From positions 1-38,971 of the forward strand of contig RHAI01000009.1 of NCBI GenBank assembly GCA_010028705.1: 38,971 nucleotides of DNA, read 5' to 3'. The number at the start of each line of letters is the position of its first letter. Position 1 is the stretch's first letter. Below the pieces are notes generated by a model, which was given only the letters and a program-made list of their open reading frames with translations, did not search any database and was not told the origin of the DNA. This stretch comes from a bacterium. GTDB taxonomy: Bacteria; Margulisbacteria; Marinamargulisbacteria; SXXA01. Shown here in pieces: positions 7,861 through 16,612 of the stretch. The translations under genes and the position numbers were made by a program.

Positions 7861-8226
7861 ATGTATAACAAAGCGTTTTTAATTGGGAGGTTAGTTCGGG
7901 ATCCTGAAATGAGGGTCACATCGTCCGGAATTGCAGTAACAAATTTTACTATCGCTGTTGATCGGATTAAGCGTCGTGATGCCGAGAAATCTGCCGATTT
8001 TATTCGTGTGGTAACTTGGCGGCGGTTGGCAGAGATTTGTGGAGAGTATCTAAAGAAAGGCAAGCTAGTGGCAGTTGAGGGTCGTCTGCAGATGAGCAGC
8101 TACGAAAAAGATGGCGAAAAGATAACCACGTCGGAAATAGTGGCTGATAATTTGCAGATGCTTGATCGGTCAGGCGGGGATGTAGATATAGAAATGGTAT
8201 CTTCGGGGTCTGAAATAGGTTTTTAA
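7861..8226 (+). CDS. ssb: Single-stranded DNA-binding protein, second copy without acidic tip
   Basis: A second OB-fold SSB of 121 aa, with NKAFLIGRLVRDPEMR at the start, DFIRVVTWRRLAEICGEYLKKG in the middle and VAVEGRLQ following. These match canonical SSB more closely than the first copy does. It ends SSGSEIGF, so the acidic DDDIPF-type tip and most of the disordered linker are missing, and partner recruitment by this copy should be weak or absent. It lies between ssb copy 1 and rpsR. The two copies differ greatly in sequence, so this is an old duplication or two families, not a recent tandem repeat. Confidence 0.93.
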   Translation: MYNKAFLIGRLVRDPEMRVTSSGIAVTNFTIAVDRIKRRDAEKSADFIRVVTWRRLAEICGEYLKKGKLVAVEGRLQMSSYEKDGEKITTSEIVADNLQMLDRSGGDVDIEMVSSGSEIGF

Positions 8227-8247
8227 AGGTAAAGGAGCTCGTGTAAA

Positions 8248-8490
8248 ATGGAGAAGAAAAAGCAGCTAATTAAGCGGAGAACAAAAAAACGTCGTGTTTG
8301 TTCGTTGTGTGTCGATAAAGTTGATACACTGGACTACAAAGATCTTAGTCGGATTCGCCGCTTTGTGACAGATAGGGGTAAGATCGTACCACGCCGTAAC
8401 TCAGGGATTTGTGCGAAGCATCAGCGGTCCCTTGCTGAAGCAATTAAACGAGCAAGGTTTATTGCATTACTTCCTTATTGCCTTGATTAG
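8248..8490 (+). CDS. rpsR: 30S ribosomal protein S18
   Basis: Small-subunit protein that pairs with S6. The 80-aa sequence has the conserved CSLC motif near residue 18. The block [32 protein letters not shown] follows and is characteristic of S18. The CxxC plus the later Cys and His suggest a zinc-binding (C+) form of S18. AAGGAG precedes ATG 8248. The gene sits in the conserved position between ssb and rplI. Confidence 0.97.
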   Translation: MEKKKQLIKRRTKKRRVCSLCVDKVDTLDYKDLSRIRRFVTDRGKIVPRRNSGICAKHQRSLAEAIKRARFIALLPYCLD

Positions 8491-8502
8491 TTGGAGAAAA
8501 CT

Positions 8503-8994
8503 ATGAGTAAAGAAATTGATATTGTTCTTATTAAAGATGTTAAGGGGCTTGGTTCGTTTGGACAGACTAAAAGTGTAAAATTGGGCTATGCCCGCAATTA
8601 TTTGTTGCCTTATGAATTTGCCATTTTGTCAACTCCTGCGAATCAAAGTCGGTTTAAAGCACTTCAGAAACGTGAGCAGAAACGCCTTGTACAAGAGAAG
8701 GAAAACTCTGAGGCATTAGCAACTTCCCTGCGTGGACTCTCTATAAAAGTTACTGAATTGGCACATGAAGACGGCACTTTGTTTGGCTCTGTGTCCTCCG
8801 CTGATATTGTTGCTGAAATAAAAAAAATAAAGGGTATCGATATAGACCGGCATTTCGTGGTGTTGTCAGAAAATATTAAGTTAGTTGGTGAGTACGCTAT
8901 TAATATCGAGCTGCCTCAACAAGTTCACGCTCAGGTAAACCTCTCAGTTGTTGGTGAAGTAAAAGAGTCCAGGTCTGGAAAAAAATCTAAATAG
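8503..8994 (+). CDS. rplI: 50S ribosomal protein L9
   Basis: Large-subunit protein with a globular N-domain, a long helix and a C-terminal domain. The N-terminal signature DIVLIKDVKGLGSFGQTKSVKLGYARNYLLP is intact. The connecting helix is Lys/Glu-rich, and the C-domain contains DGTLFGSVSSADI. ATG 8503 is used because GGAG lies 7 bases upstream; an in-frame TTG at 8491 directly after rpsR would add four residues. Length about 163 aa, slightly longer than usual, with a basic tail. Followed closely by uvrC. Confidence 0.97.
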   Translation: MSKEIDIVLIKDVKGLGSFGQTKSVKLGYARNYLLPYEFAILSTPANQSRFKALQKREQKRLVQEKENSEALATSLRGLSIKVTELAHEDGTLFGSVSSADIVAEIKKIKGIDIDRHFVVLSENIKLVGEYAINIELPQQVHAQVNLSVVGEVKESRSGKKSK

Positions 8995-9002
8995 ATTTAA
9001 CA

Positions 9003-10826
9003 GTGGAGGGAATTTCCCCCGTTGATTTGAACTCGCTCCCCGACGAACCTGGTATCTATAAGATGTTAGACTCTCGGGGGGGGCTATTGTACGTTGGTAA
9101 AGCTAAAAATATAAAGAAGAGAGTAAAGTCTTACTTTCGACGACCTGAGACTCTGGATTCAAAAACTATTCAATTAGTTAAAAGTATTTCTTTTATCGAT
9201 ACCATCGTAGTTAGATCCGAATCAGAGGCATTAATTTTAGAGGCTCAGCTGATCAAAGAATTTCAGCCCCGGTACAATATCTTACTCAAAGATGACAAAT
9301 CGTTTCCTTATGTAAAGATTTCCAACGAGATTTTCCCTCGATTATTAATAGTACGTGACCGTGTAAATGATGGTGCAAGTTACTTTGGACCCTATCCTTC
9401 GATAGGGTCAATCAAGTATTTGAAGCGAATGTTAAATGATATGTATCGCTTGAGGGATTGCTCTATAGATATTTCATTAGATAGCCCTCAGCCAAAGTGC
9501 ATAAAATTAGATATGAATCGATGTTTGGGCCCGTGTGTTTTTAAAAACGTTCATTCCCAATATTTAAATGCTATCGGTGATTTAAAACAATTACTATCGG
9601 GACGTAATAAAGAGTTGGTTTCAAAAATGTCTACTGAAATGGCTCAATTGGCCAGGGAAAAACGATTTGAGTTGGCGGCTGAATTAAGGGACCGTATTCG
9701 TAAAATTGAACAATTAGGTCAGCGACAGACAGTTGTTTTATCTGAAAATGGGTGTTTCCAGGTGTGGTCATCGGCTGATCAAAATGGCTTCCTCTACGTT
9801 ATCGTACAGACGTTTATTGATGGTAAATTGCTATTTCAAAACGGATTTTATTTTGAAAATCCTACGGAAAATGTCTGGGATGACGGATTGGTGCAAACGT
9901 TTATTTCCGTTATTGACGAGAAGATTCCGGTTAAATTGATTTGCGACCCTTGGATCGAACCAATTATTCTTGCGGTTCGCTCGAGTTTACAATTGAAATT
10001 TGAGGTGTCGGTTCCTAAACGTGGCAACAAACTTGTGTTGTTGGAAACAGCGCGGCACAATGCGCGGCTTTCGATCAGTCGAATTATTCGAGACAGATCT
10101 GTAAATCTTAGACCAAGAGTCGAGGCGGATATTGTGGTTGTTCTCCAGAAAAAGTTAGATCTAGGTAAAAAACCGGTTCGTATTATTGGGGTTGATATTT
10201 CTCATTTGCATGGTACCGATATTGTTGGATCGGCCGTTTGTTTTCAGAATGGCAATCCGTTAAAGTCCGCGTATCGTAAATTGATGGTGCGTTCCGTTTC
10301 CGGGGATAGTAACGATCCAAAATCAATTTATGAAGTGGTATCCCGCCGTCTTCAGCTATGTTTTGCTGATCATGAACCGTTGCCTGATTTAATGCTGATT
10401 GACGGTGGTGTTGGCCAATTAAATTTTGCGTATCGAGCATTGCTTGAGCTTGGACTACAAGATGAAATTGAATTAATATCCTTAGCAAAACGAAAAGAAG
10501 AGATTTTTCGGGTTGGTCGTTCTGAGCCGATAGTTTTGTCTCCAGACGACAATGTGTTAAAGTTGTTACAGTGGATTCGCGATGAATCACATAGATTTGC
10601 CCTTGAATTTCAACGGAAACGTCGGAAAGTTGCGAATGAGACTACTGTACTCCAAACTATCCCGGGGCTCGGACCCAAACGGATTCAGAGAATATATCAG
10701 GCATTTAAAAGTATCGACCGATTATTAAGTGCATCTGATGCAGAAATAGCATTAGCTGCTGGAATTAGTATTGGATTGGTTTACTCTATTAGAGAGCGAC
10801 TGTCACAGACAAAAATGTTTTTATGA
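9003..10826 (+). CDS. uvrC: UvrABC excinuclease subunit C
   Basis: Makes the two incisions of nucleotide excision repair. The N-terminal GIY-YIG nuclease spans about residues 11-95, with GIYKML and LLYVGKAKNIKKRVKSYF. The UVR motif that contacts UvrB is near residues 200-240 (REKRFELAAELRDRI). The RNase H-like 5' nuclease domain follows, with GVDISHLHG and LMLIDGGVGQLN. A helix-hairpin-helix pair with IPGLGPKRIQ is at the C-terminus. All catalytic regions are present, and 607 aa is normal. The start is GTG 9003, eight bases after rplI. The stop overlaps the next start (ATGA), so the genes are coupled. uvrA and uvrB are not in the window. Confidence 0.97.
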   Translation: MEGISPVDLNSLPDEPGIYKMLDSRGGLLYVGKAKNIKKRVKSYFRRPETLDSKTIQLVKSISFIDTIVVRSESEALILEAQLIKEFQPRYNILLKDDKSFPYVKISNEIFPRLLIVRDRVNDGASYFGPYPSIGSIKYLKRMLNDMYRLRDCSIDISLDSPQPKCIKLDMNRCLGPCVFKNVHSQYLNAIGDLKQLLSGRNKELVSKMSTEMAQLAREKRFELAAELRDRIRKIEQLGQRQTVVLSENGCFQVWSSADQNGFLYVIVQTFIDGKLLFQNGFYFENPTENVWDDGLVQTFISVIDEKIPVKLICDPWIEPIILAVRSSLQLKFEVSVPKRGNKLVLLETARHNARLSISRIIRDRSVNLRPRVEADIVVVLQKKLDLGKKPVRIIGVDISHLHGTDIVGSAVCFQNGNPLKSAYRKLMVRSVSGDSNDPKSIYEVVSRRLQLCFADHEPLPDLMLIDGGVGQLNFAYRALLELGLQDEIELISLAKRKEEIFRVGRSEPIVLSPDDNVLKLLQWIRDESHRFALEFQRKRRKVANETTVLQTIPGLGPKRIQRIYQAFKSIDRLLSASDAEIALAAGISIGLVYSIRERLSQTKMFL

Positions 10827-11980
10827 ATGATACTATAATTACTCTTGTTTTAGTTTTTATAATTTTTTCCCAGTCCGCTTGTTTTGGTAAAACATCTCCG
10901 GGGCGATCGGAATCGGGGGATGTTCAACATATCGAAATTCAAATAAAGGAAAATCGATCTAAAATTCAGGAAAAGAAAAAAGAGAAGCTCTTTGCGGAGA
11001 GAAATCTTGGCGTACTTGCTAGGGAATTAAAGTTTACGGAACTTAGCTTGACGAAGGCGAAATCTGATTTAGATGAATCTCAAAAAAAAGAGCGAGTTGC
11101 TCGGCAGAAGCTAGATGTTGTTCAAGAGCAATTCTCAAATACAAATATGCAATTTTCCAGGCGATTGCGGTCAATATATAAAAATCAAAATTTGGGATTT
11201 ATCGAATATTTGTTCACTTCGAAGGATCTGACTTCGATAGTCGATTCATCTTATTATTTTGACAAAATATTAAATAGGGATTCCAACTTGATAAACTCGT
11301 TAAAACGTGAATATTCACAGGTGTCTCAAGAAAAACGCCGGGTTGAATCTGAGACCAGGCGGATTAGTTATCTAAAGGAAGAAATCGGAAGAAAAGAGAC
11401 TGATTTAAATCAAAAAACGGAAAAACAGAAACAGGTAGTAGCATCTTTACACGCGCAGATTGAAGAAATGGAGCGCCAAACTCGGGAATTGGAGCGATCC
11501 TCTCAGGAAATCGCCCAAGCGATTAGGCGGAATAGTAAAGCGAATGGCGACGCATACTTTGGTTCGACTGGTGGGTTTATTAAACCTGCTCAAGCATGGT
11601 TGTCGTCGTATTTCGGATTTAGAATGCATCCGATATTCAGACGCCGAATTTTTCACAATGGCGTTGACTTTGCGGCTCCTGTTGGGTCTCGAATTCGGGC
11701 TGCGGAGTCTGGGTACGTTTTAGTTGCTGGAGAGAAACCCGAATACCACGGTTATGGACGCGTAACTGTTATTGACCATGGGCGCCGAAAGTCAGATGGA
11801 AAACGCATTTCGACCTTATACGCACATCAAAGTCGGATAATAGTTCGCGAGGGTCAGATGGTTAAGCAGGGAGAAGAAATTGGAGCTGTTGGCAGTACGG
11901 GCTATTCCACGGGGCCCCATCTTCATTTCGAAGTCCGAGAGGATGGACTTCCCGTAGACCCAATGAGGTATTTACAGTGA
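10823..11980 (+). CDS. EnvC-like murein hydrolase activator, M23 domain
   Basis: Exported protein of 385 aa with a signal peptide (residues 1-20). Two long coiled-coil stretches (about 30-110 and 150-230) follow, and a C-terminal LytM/M23 domain starts near 260. The domain shows FHNGVDFAAPVGS, VIDHG, LYAHQS and GPHLHFEVR, so the zinc-ligand positions (H and D in HNGVD, and HLH) are conserved. That suggests an active endopeptidase, unlike E. coli EnvC, which has lost the metal site. Its likely role is septal peptidoglycan splitting or amidase activation; I cannot decide between the two. The gene overlaps uvrC by four bases at the start (ATGA) and rimO by four at the end (GTGA). Confidence 0.85.
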   Translation: MNDTIITLVLVFIIFSQSACFGKTSPGRSESGDVQHIEIQIKENRSKIQEKKKEKLFAERNLGVLARELKFTELSLTKAKSDLDESQKKERVARQKLDVVQEQFSNTNMQFSRRLRSIYKNQNLGFIEYLFTSKDLTSIVDSSYYFDKILNRDSNLINSLKREYSQVSQEKRRVESETRRISYLKEEIGRKETDLNQKTEKQKQVVASLHAQIEEMERQTRELERSSQEIAQAIRRNSKANGDAYFGSTGGFIKPAQAWLSSYFGFRMHPIFRRRIFHNGVDFAAPVGSRIRAAESGYVLVAGEKPEYHGYGRVTVIDHGRRKSDGKRISTLYAHQSRIIVREGQMVKQGEEIGAVGSTGYSTGPHLHFEVREDGLPVDPMRYLQ

Positions 11981-13278
11981 ACAAAGATCTGGTGCCTAGT
12001 TTTAGTGTAGTGTCCCTTGGGTGCGCGCGGACCTTGGTTGATACTGAAAAGATGGTTCAAAGTTTGCAGGGGAAGGGGTTTGCGTTAGTACCTGAAGGCC
12101 ATGAGCAGATTTGTGTGTTAAATACCTGCTCCTTTATTCAATCGGCAGTTGATGAAACTGAATCGAATATTGTGTCGTTGTCGGATCGAAAACGGCGGGG
12201 CGAGATACGATACCTGGTGGTGACTGGATGTTATCCCAGCCGGTTCAAAAAGCCTGAATTAAAAGCGCGGTATCCCGAAGTAGATATTTGGCTGACCACC
12301 CACGAAGAAGACCGTTTGCAGGCTGAGTTGGCGCAATTAGTGTTTCGTCGACGGTTTTTGCCGAGCCGACCCGTTCGTTATACGAAATTAACCCCCTCTC
12401 ACTATTCATATATTAAGATTTCGGAAGGGTGCGATAACTGGTGCTCGTTTTGCACGATTCCAAAAATTCGAGGAAAACATACCAGTAAGTCTATTGACGA
12501 GATCGTCAAAGAGGCGGAGCTCCAGGTGTCGTTTGGGGCCAAAGAGCTGATTCTGATAGCTGAAGATACGACGGCGTGGGGCGAAGATTTGTATGGGACG
12601 CCATCATTGCCCAAATTATTGGATGTGTTGGAAACCGTTAAAGGAGTCGAGTGGATTAGGTTGATGTATATATTCCCTAGCCGGGTAGATGACGACCTGA
12701 TTTCGTCCATTAACCGTAATTCCAAAATTATTCCTTATTTGGATATGCCGGTCCAGCACGCCAATACGCGGTTATTAGAACTCATGCATCGGCGTCATAC
12801 TGGAGATAGGTTACGCGATTTGATGAAAAAACTAGCGGCTGAAATTCCTAATCTAGTGGTCCGGACCAGCCTAATTCTGGGGTTTCCATCGGAGACAGAT
12901 GCCGAGGTCCAAGAGTTATTGCAGTTTATTGAGGAATATCCCTTTGCGCATTTAGGGTGTTTTTCGTATTCCGAAGAACGAGAAACCAAGTCAGCCCGTA
13001 TTGAACCCAAAATTCCTGAAGACGAGATTCAGCGCCGGATTTCTCGGGTAATGGGCCGCCAATACGACTTGGTAATCCAACGAAATAAGACCCGGGTGGG
13101 TGAGCGCTTACAGATGATTTATGATGGAAATCGAGTAGGGCGTTCCTATCGTGAAGCCCCGGAGGTCGATGGGCGTTTATTGCTGGTTGATCCTAAAAGT
13201 CTTCAGCCGGGCGATATGGTCGAGGTTCAGGTCATTGGTGTGGATGGTTTGGATTTGACGGTGGCGCTTTGTTCTTGA
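11977..13278 (+). CDS. rimO: Ribosomal protein S12 methylthiotransferase RimO
   Basis: Radical SAM methylthiotransferase that modifies the conserved Asp of ribosomal protein S12. The N-terminal domain carries three cluster cysteines, C16 (GCARTLVDTE), C51 (NTCSFI) and C85 (GCYPS). The radical SAM motif CDNWCSFC has cysteines at 152, 156 and 159, and a TRAM-like domain is at the C-terminus. The GCxxxLVD(T/S)E signature after the first Cys separates RimO from MiaB. Length 433 aa. GTG 11977 overlaps the preceding stop. It is the last gene of this operon, convergent with phoU, with 163 bases between them in which I see no strong terminator. Confidence 0.94.
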   Translation: MNKDLVPSFSVVSLGCARTLVDTEKMVQSLQGKGFALVPEGHEQICVLNTCSFIQSAVDETESNIVSLSDRKRRGEIRYLVVTGCYPSRFKKPELKARYPEVDIWLTTHEEDRLQAELAQLVFRRRFLPSRPVRYTKLTPSHYSYIKISEGCDNWCSFCTIPKIRGKHTSKSIDEIVKEAELQVSFGAKELILIAEDTTAWGEDLYGTPSLPKLLDVLETVKGVEWIRLMYIFPSRVDDDLISSINRNSKIIPYLDMPVQHANTRLLELMHRRHTGDRLRDLMKKLAAEIPNLVVRTSLILGFPSETDAEVQELLQFIEEYPFAHLGCFSYSEERETKSARIEPKIPEDEIQRRISRVMGRQYDLVIQRNKTRVGERLQMIYDGNRVGRSYREAPEVDGRLLLVDPKSLQPGDMVEVQVIGVDGLDLTVALCS

Positions 13279-13441
13279 ATCAATAGTTGTTGATCCCACA
13301 CACTTCCCGTATTTGGAATCTTCCGTGCCTCCTTGTTTTGAATGCTTGAGTTTGCGGGTTACAAGTTAGGGTTGTTGAACACGGTTAAAATAAATTGTTA
13401 AATTCAATAGTGGGGCCTATCGTCGACCGGTAAGGATTGGT

Positions 13442-14104
13442 TTACAGGGGTTGGTGCCTAACTACCGCTCCGTCAACCATATAAATGACATCCTCGGATA
13501 TGTTTGTTGCATGGTCGGCGATTCGCTCGAGATGTCGGGTTACCGACAAGACACATAAGAGCGACTCTAACATCTGGGGATTCAATTTTATTGCATCGAC
13601 GATGGCTTTGTTTGCGGCATGCTTTTGATCATCTACCAGGTCGTCCGCTCGACATACCTCGAGCGCTAATTGAGCGTCCACATGTACGATTGCGTTTAAA
13701 CTATTATTTAGCATCCATGTGACCTTTTCAAAAAGGTCCGAGAAATCAAAATCGATAGCCGATTTCTCTGCAAAAGCATGTGTAATTTGAAGAGTTTTTT
13801 TTGCGATACTAGTGGATAAGTCACCGATTCGTTCTAAGTAACTGTTTATTTTTAGAATTGAGATGATATAGCGGAGGTCCCCTGCAACTGGTTGATGCAA
13901 CGCCAGAATTTTAAGGCACTCTTCTTCCACATCGAGTTCGTCACGGTCGATCAGGTCGTCGTTTGCGATAACAGTTTTGGCTATTTCGGCATCTAAATTG
14001 TTAAACGCAGTAATCGCCAATCGGACATTTTCTTCGACCCGGGTACTTAACGATAGAAAGACTCGTTTAAGATATGTGATTTCTCGATTAAGTTGATGTG
14101 ACAT
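13442..14104 (-). CDS. phoU: Phosphate transport system regulatory protein PhoU
   Basis: Cytoplasmic regulator that links the Pst transporter to the PhoR sensor and limits phosphate uptake. The sequence is two similar three-helix repeats, with the family motifs ERIGDLSTSIAK in the first and ERIADHATNISEDVIYM in the second. These E-R-I-(G/A)-D metal-binding stretches are intact. Length 220 aa is standard. ATG 14104 is chosen because GGAG lies 6 bases upstream; an extended reading frame to 14179 only runs into the preceding gene. It overlaps the end of the PhoR-like gene by 17 bases and is the last gene of the pst operon. Confidence 0.95.
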   Translation of the reverse strand: MSHQLNREITYLKRVFLSLSTRVEENVRLAITAFNNLDAEIAKTVIANDDLIDRDELDVEEECLKILALHQPVAGDLRYIISILKINSYLERIGDLSTSIAKKTLQITHAFAEKSAIDFDFSDLFEKVTWMLNNSLNAIVHVDAQLALEVCRADDLVDDQKHAANKAIVDAIKLNPQMLESLLCVLSVTRHLERIADHATNISEDVIYMVDGAVVRHQPL

Positions 14105-15854
14105 GGTGATCTCCTGTTTCGATGGCTTTAAATACAATTTTAAAACTTGCGCCTGATCCAAATTCGCTCGTAACCGCAATCGACCCGTTGTGGTAATCTA
14201 CTATTGTTTTTGCGATAGCAAGCCCTAGTCCACCACCCTTGATAACTCGATGTTCAGGTGTATTAATTCGGTAAAATGGTTTAAAAACGTGCTCGATCGA
14301 GTGTTTTGGAATTCCGATTCCGTCGTCGGTAATTGTAATGATCGCTAATCCATCCAACTGTTCCAAATGAATGTTAATCTTCCCGTTTGGAAGCGAGTAG
14401 TTAATCGCATTGTGTAATAGACGTATTAGCATTTGTTCAATAGCATGCAAATTTCCGTATATAAAATTTTCCCCCTTAACATTTATGTTGACAGACTTAG
14501 CTAGGGCTATCTCTGACAGTATCGATACGGTACTATCAACGATAGGCCTAATTGATAATGAGCCAAGTTCGATTCGTTGATTTTCCGATGAGTCTTCCAA
14601 TTCAGTTAGATAGATTAAATCATTAACCGTTGATAGCAATAAGCTCGTTTCTTGCCCAAGTTCGTTATGATCTGGTATTCCCTCTCCAGATGTAAGTTGG
14701 GCTTGGATGTGAGAAATTGGTTTTTTTATGAGTTTGCAGACATGTAAGATAATATCGCGACGATTACTTTGTATGCGTTTTGTTTGAGTCAAATTGTGAA
14801 AAACGATAACTAGTTTACGTATTGAAAATGCTCCTTTAATGGGAATGCAATCAACTTGATAGAATTCATCTGCATGGCGGCGAAAAATGATTTCTCGGGT
14901 TGTCGGGCAGTTTGTGGCTATTGATTCCCTAATCAATTCGGTGAGCAAGGTGTTACGGATAACCTCAGTGATTTTTTTTCCTTTAAATTCCGCATCAAGT
15001 CCTAAAATATTGGCGCTAATATGATTGTAGTTAATGATAGTTTCTGAATTATCAATGACTAAAATCCCATCGAATAAGCTGGTTAAAATCGTCTCTTTTT
15101 CGTACACTTCTGAGCGCAAATCATTTGATTGTTCATCGAGTTGCGATGCCATTGAGTTAATTATTTCTGTTACATGGCTAAACTCGGTTGGGGCAGATTG
15201 TAAATTAAGTCGATGCTTAAAATTGCGATTTCGATACCGTGCTATTCCGTCTATGAATGCGTTTAAGGGGGAGGTGAAAAATTTGAAGACGATAAAAAAG
15301 ATAATTGCTGATATGAATTGGATAGCGATTCCCGCGTACACTAGTGGGTAAAAAATGGATCTATTACGATCTATTATTGATTTTATAGGTATTGATCCCC
15401 TTAATATGTACGTTTGATTTGACGTCTTCATTTGGACACCTGCGAACAAGGCGTCCCCCCGATCGAAACGACTGTATCGTTGATACACCGAATGACGATT
15501 TAATGAGGCATTAGATAATTCCGGAGTCATTGTCTCTGTCATGCGCTGATCATCACAGGTGTCGAATACGATCAAACCATCATTATCAATCAACGTGTAT
15601 CTCACCCCGGATGTATGAGATATTTTTTTAAGGAATCTTTCGTAAGGATAGACTTGATTGTTTTCTAACAACTCGGTTAAAAACAGGGCAGCTGATTGAG
15701 TTTGCTTGATTAGCTGCCGACCTTCCTCATCGCAATAGTATACGTTTATAAAATAGATTGCGAAGCATACAAAACTACTGATTAAAAGCGCTGTAACGAC
15801 GAAGTAAGCGGGTAAAATTTTCCATAACGGGCGGTGGTTCGTGCTACGCCGCAT
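14088..15854 (-). CDS. PhoR-like sensor histidine kinase lacking the phospho-accepting His
   Basis: A 588-aa membrane sensor in the PhoR position of the pst operon. Transmembrane segments are at about 14-38 and 168-193 and enclose a periplasmic sensor region. A HAMP-like linker (about 194-245), a PAS domain (about 252-360), a dimerisation helix pair (365-425) and an ATPase domain (460-575) follow. The ATPase has a complete N box (LLHNAINYS), DDGIGIP, the F box VFKPFYRI and GGGLGLAIAK. In the H box the usual SHE(L)KTPL reads CKLIKKPI, so residue 374 is Lys (AAA at 14733-14735) and the next is Leu. Ungapped alignment from the preceding Arg pair to the conserved Pro supports this. It shares one base with pstB (TAATG). 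No response regulator gene is adjacent. Calling it PhoR is by position; autophosphorylation on the canonical His is not possible. Confidence 0.85.
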   Translation of the reverse strand: MRRSTNHRPLWKILPAYFVVTALLISSFVCFAIYFINVYYCDEEGRQLIKQTQSAALFLTELLENNQVYPYERFLKKISHTSGVRYTLIDNDGLIVFDTCDDQRMTETMTPELSNASLNRHSVYQRYSRFDRGDALFAGVQMKTSNQTYILRGSIPIKSIIDRNRSIFYPLVYAGIAIQFISAIIFFIVFKFFTSPLNAFIDGIARYRNRNFKHRLNLQSAPTEFSHVTEIINSMASQLDEQSNDLRSEVYEKETILTSLFDGILVIDNSETIINYNHISANILGLDAEFKGKKITEVIRNTLLTELIRESIATNCPTTREIIFRRHADEFYQVDCIPIKGAFSIRKLVIVFHNLTQTKRIQSNRRDIILHVCKLIKKPISHIQAQLTSGEGIPDHNELGQETSLLLSTVNDLIYLTELEDSSENQRIELGSLSIRPIVDSTVSILSEIALAKSVNINVKGENFIYGNLHAIEQMLIRLLHNAINYSLPNGKINIHLEQLDGLAIITITDDGIGIPKHSIEHVFKPFYRINTPEHRVIKGGGLGLAIAKTIVDYHNGSIAVTSEFGSGASFKIVFKAIETGDHHVTST

Positions 15855-16612
15855 TAGCCGGCACTCCGAGATAAATATTCTTCAGTTCGCTTATCTTCTG
15901 GGACAGTAAATAGTTTTTCGGTACTCCCGTATTCAACCAACTCTCCTTTCGATAGAAAAGCTGTAAAATCTGATATTCTCGATGCTTGGCGAATATTGTG
16001 GGTAACCATGATAATTGTTACGGATTCTTTTAATTCAGATACTAAGTCTTCGATATGGCCGGTCGATTTCGGGTCAAGTGCGGAGGTTGGCTCGTCCAGT
16101 AGTAAAATACGGGGCTTCATGGCAAGGGCTCTGGCGATGCATAGCCGTTGTTGTTGCCCACCCGAAAGAAACGCCCCACGGCGATGAAGTGCGTCTTTAA
16201 CTTCGCTCCAAAGACCCGCACGACAAAGCGAGGTTTCAACAATATTGTCCTTTTCTGCACTCCCTAATTTAATGCCATTAAGTTTGTACCCTGCAATAAC
16301 GTTGTCATAAATACTCATTGTCGGGAATGGATTTGGACGCTGAAACACCATTCCAATTTCCCGCCTAACTAAAATGGGGTTCATTTCGTAGATGTTTTTT
16401 TTAAAAAGGAGTATCGAGCCAGATACACGGGCGTGTGGAATTAATTCATGCATTCGATTAATGCATCGTATCAGAGTAGTTTTGCCGCATCCGGATGGCC
16501 CCAATATGGTCGTGATTTTCTTCCAATGAAAATCCATCGAAATATTGTCGATTATCGTGTCGTTACCGATTGATACTGAAAGATTTGAAATTTCTAAAAT
16601 TTGCTTATTCAT
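15854..16612 (-). CDS. pstB: Phosphate ABC transporter ATP-binding protein PstB
   Basis: ATPase subunit of the high-affinity phosphate importer. Walker A GPSGCGKTT is at residues 38-46, the Q-loop region VFQRPNPFPTMSIYDNV is characteristic of PstB, signature LSGGQQQR is at 149-156, and Walker B LLLDEPTSALD is at about 170-180. The D-loop and switch His (VTHN) follow. Length 252 aa is normal. Its start overlaps the pstA stop by four bases and its stop shares a base with the following sensor gene. Confidence 0.98.
   Translation of the reverse strand: MNKQILEISNLSVSIGNDTIIDNISMDFHWKKITTILGPSGCGKTTLIRCINRMHELIPHARVSGSILLFKKNIYEMNPILVRREIGMVFQRPNPFPTMSIYDNVIAGYKLNGIKLGSAEKDNIVETSLCRAGLWSEVKDALHRRGAFLSGGQQQRLCIARALAMKPRILLLDEPTSALDPKSTGHIEDLVSELKESVTIIMVTHNIRQASRISDFTAFLSKGELVEYGSTEKLFTVPEDKRTEEYLSRSAG

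Noticed and set aside
10183-10590. Long minus-strand ORF (135 codons) inside uvrC
   Set aside because: It is the antisense of a conserved nuclease domain, has no ribosome binding site, and its translation has no recognisable domain.
13279-13441. Possible small gene or terminator between rimO and phoU
   Set aside because: On the minus strand a GGAGG occurs but no start codon follows at usable distance, and no GC-rich hairpin with T run is seen. The gap is reported as empty.
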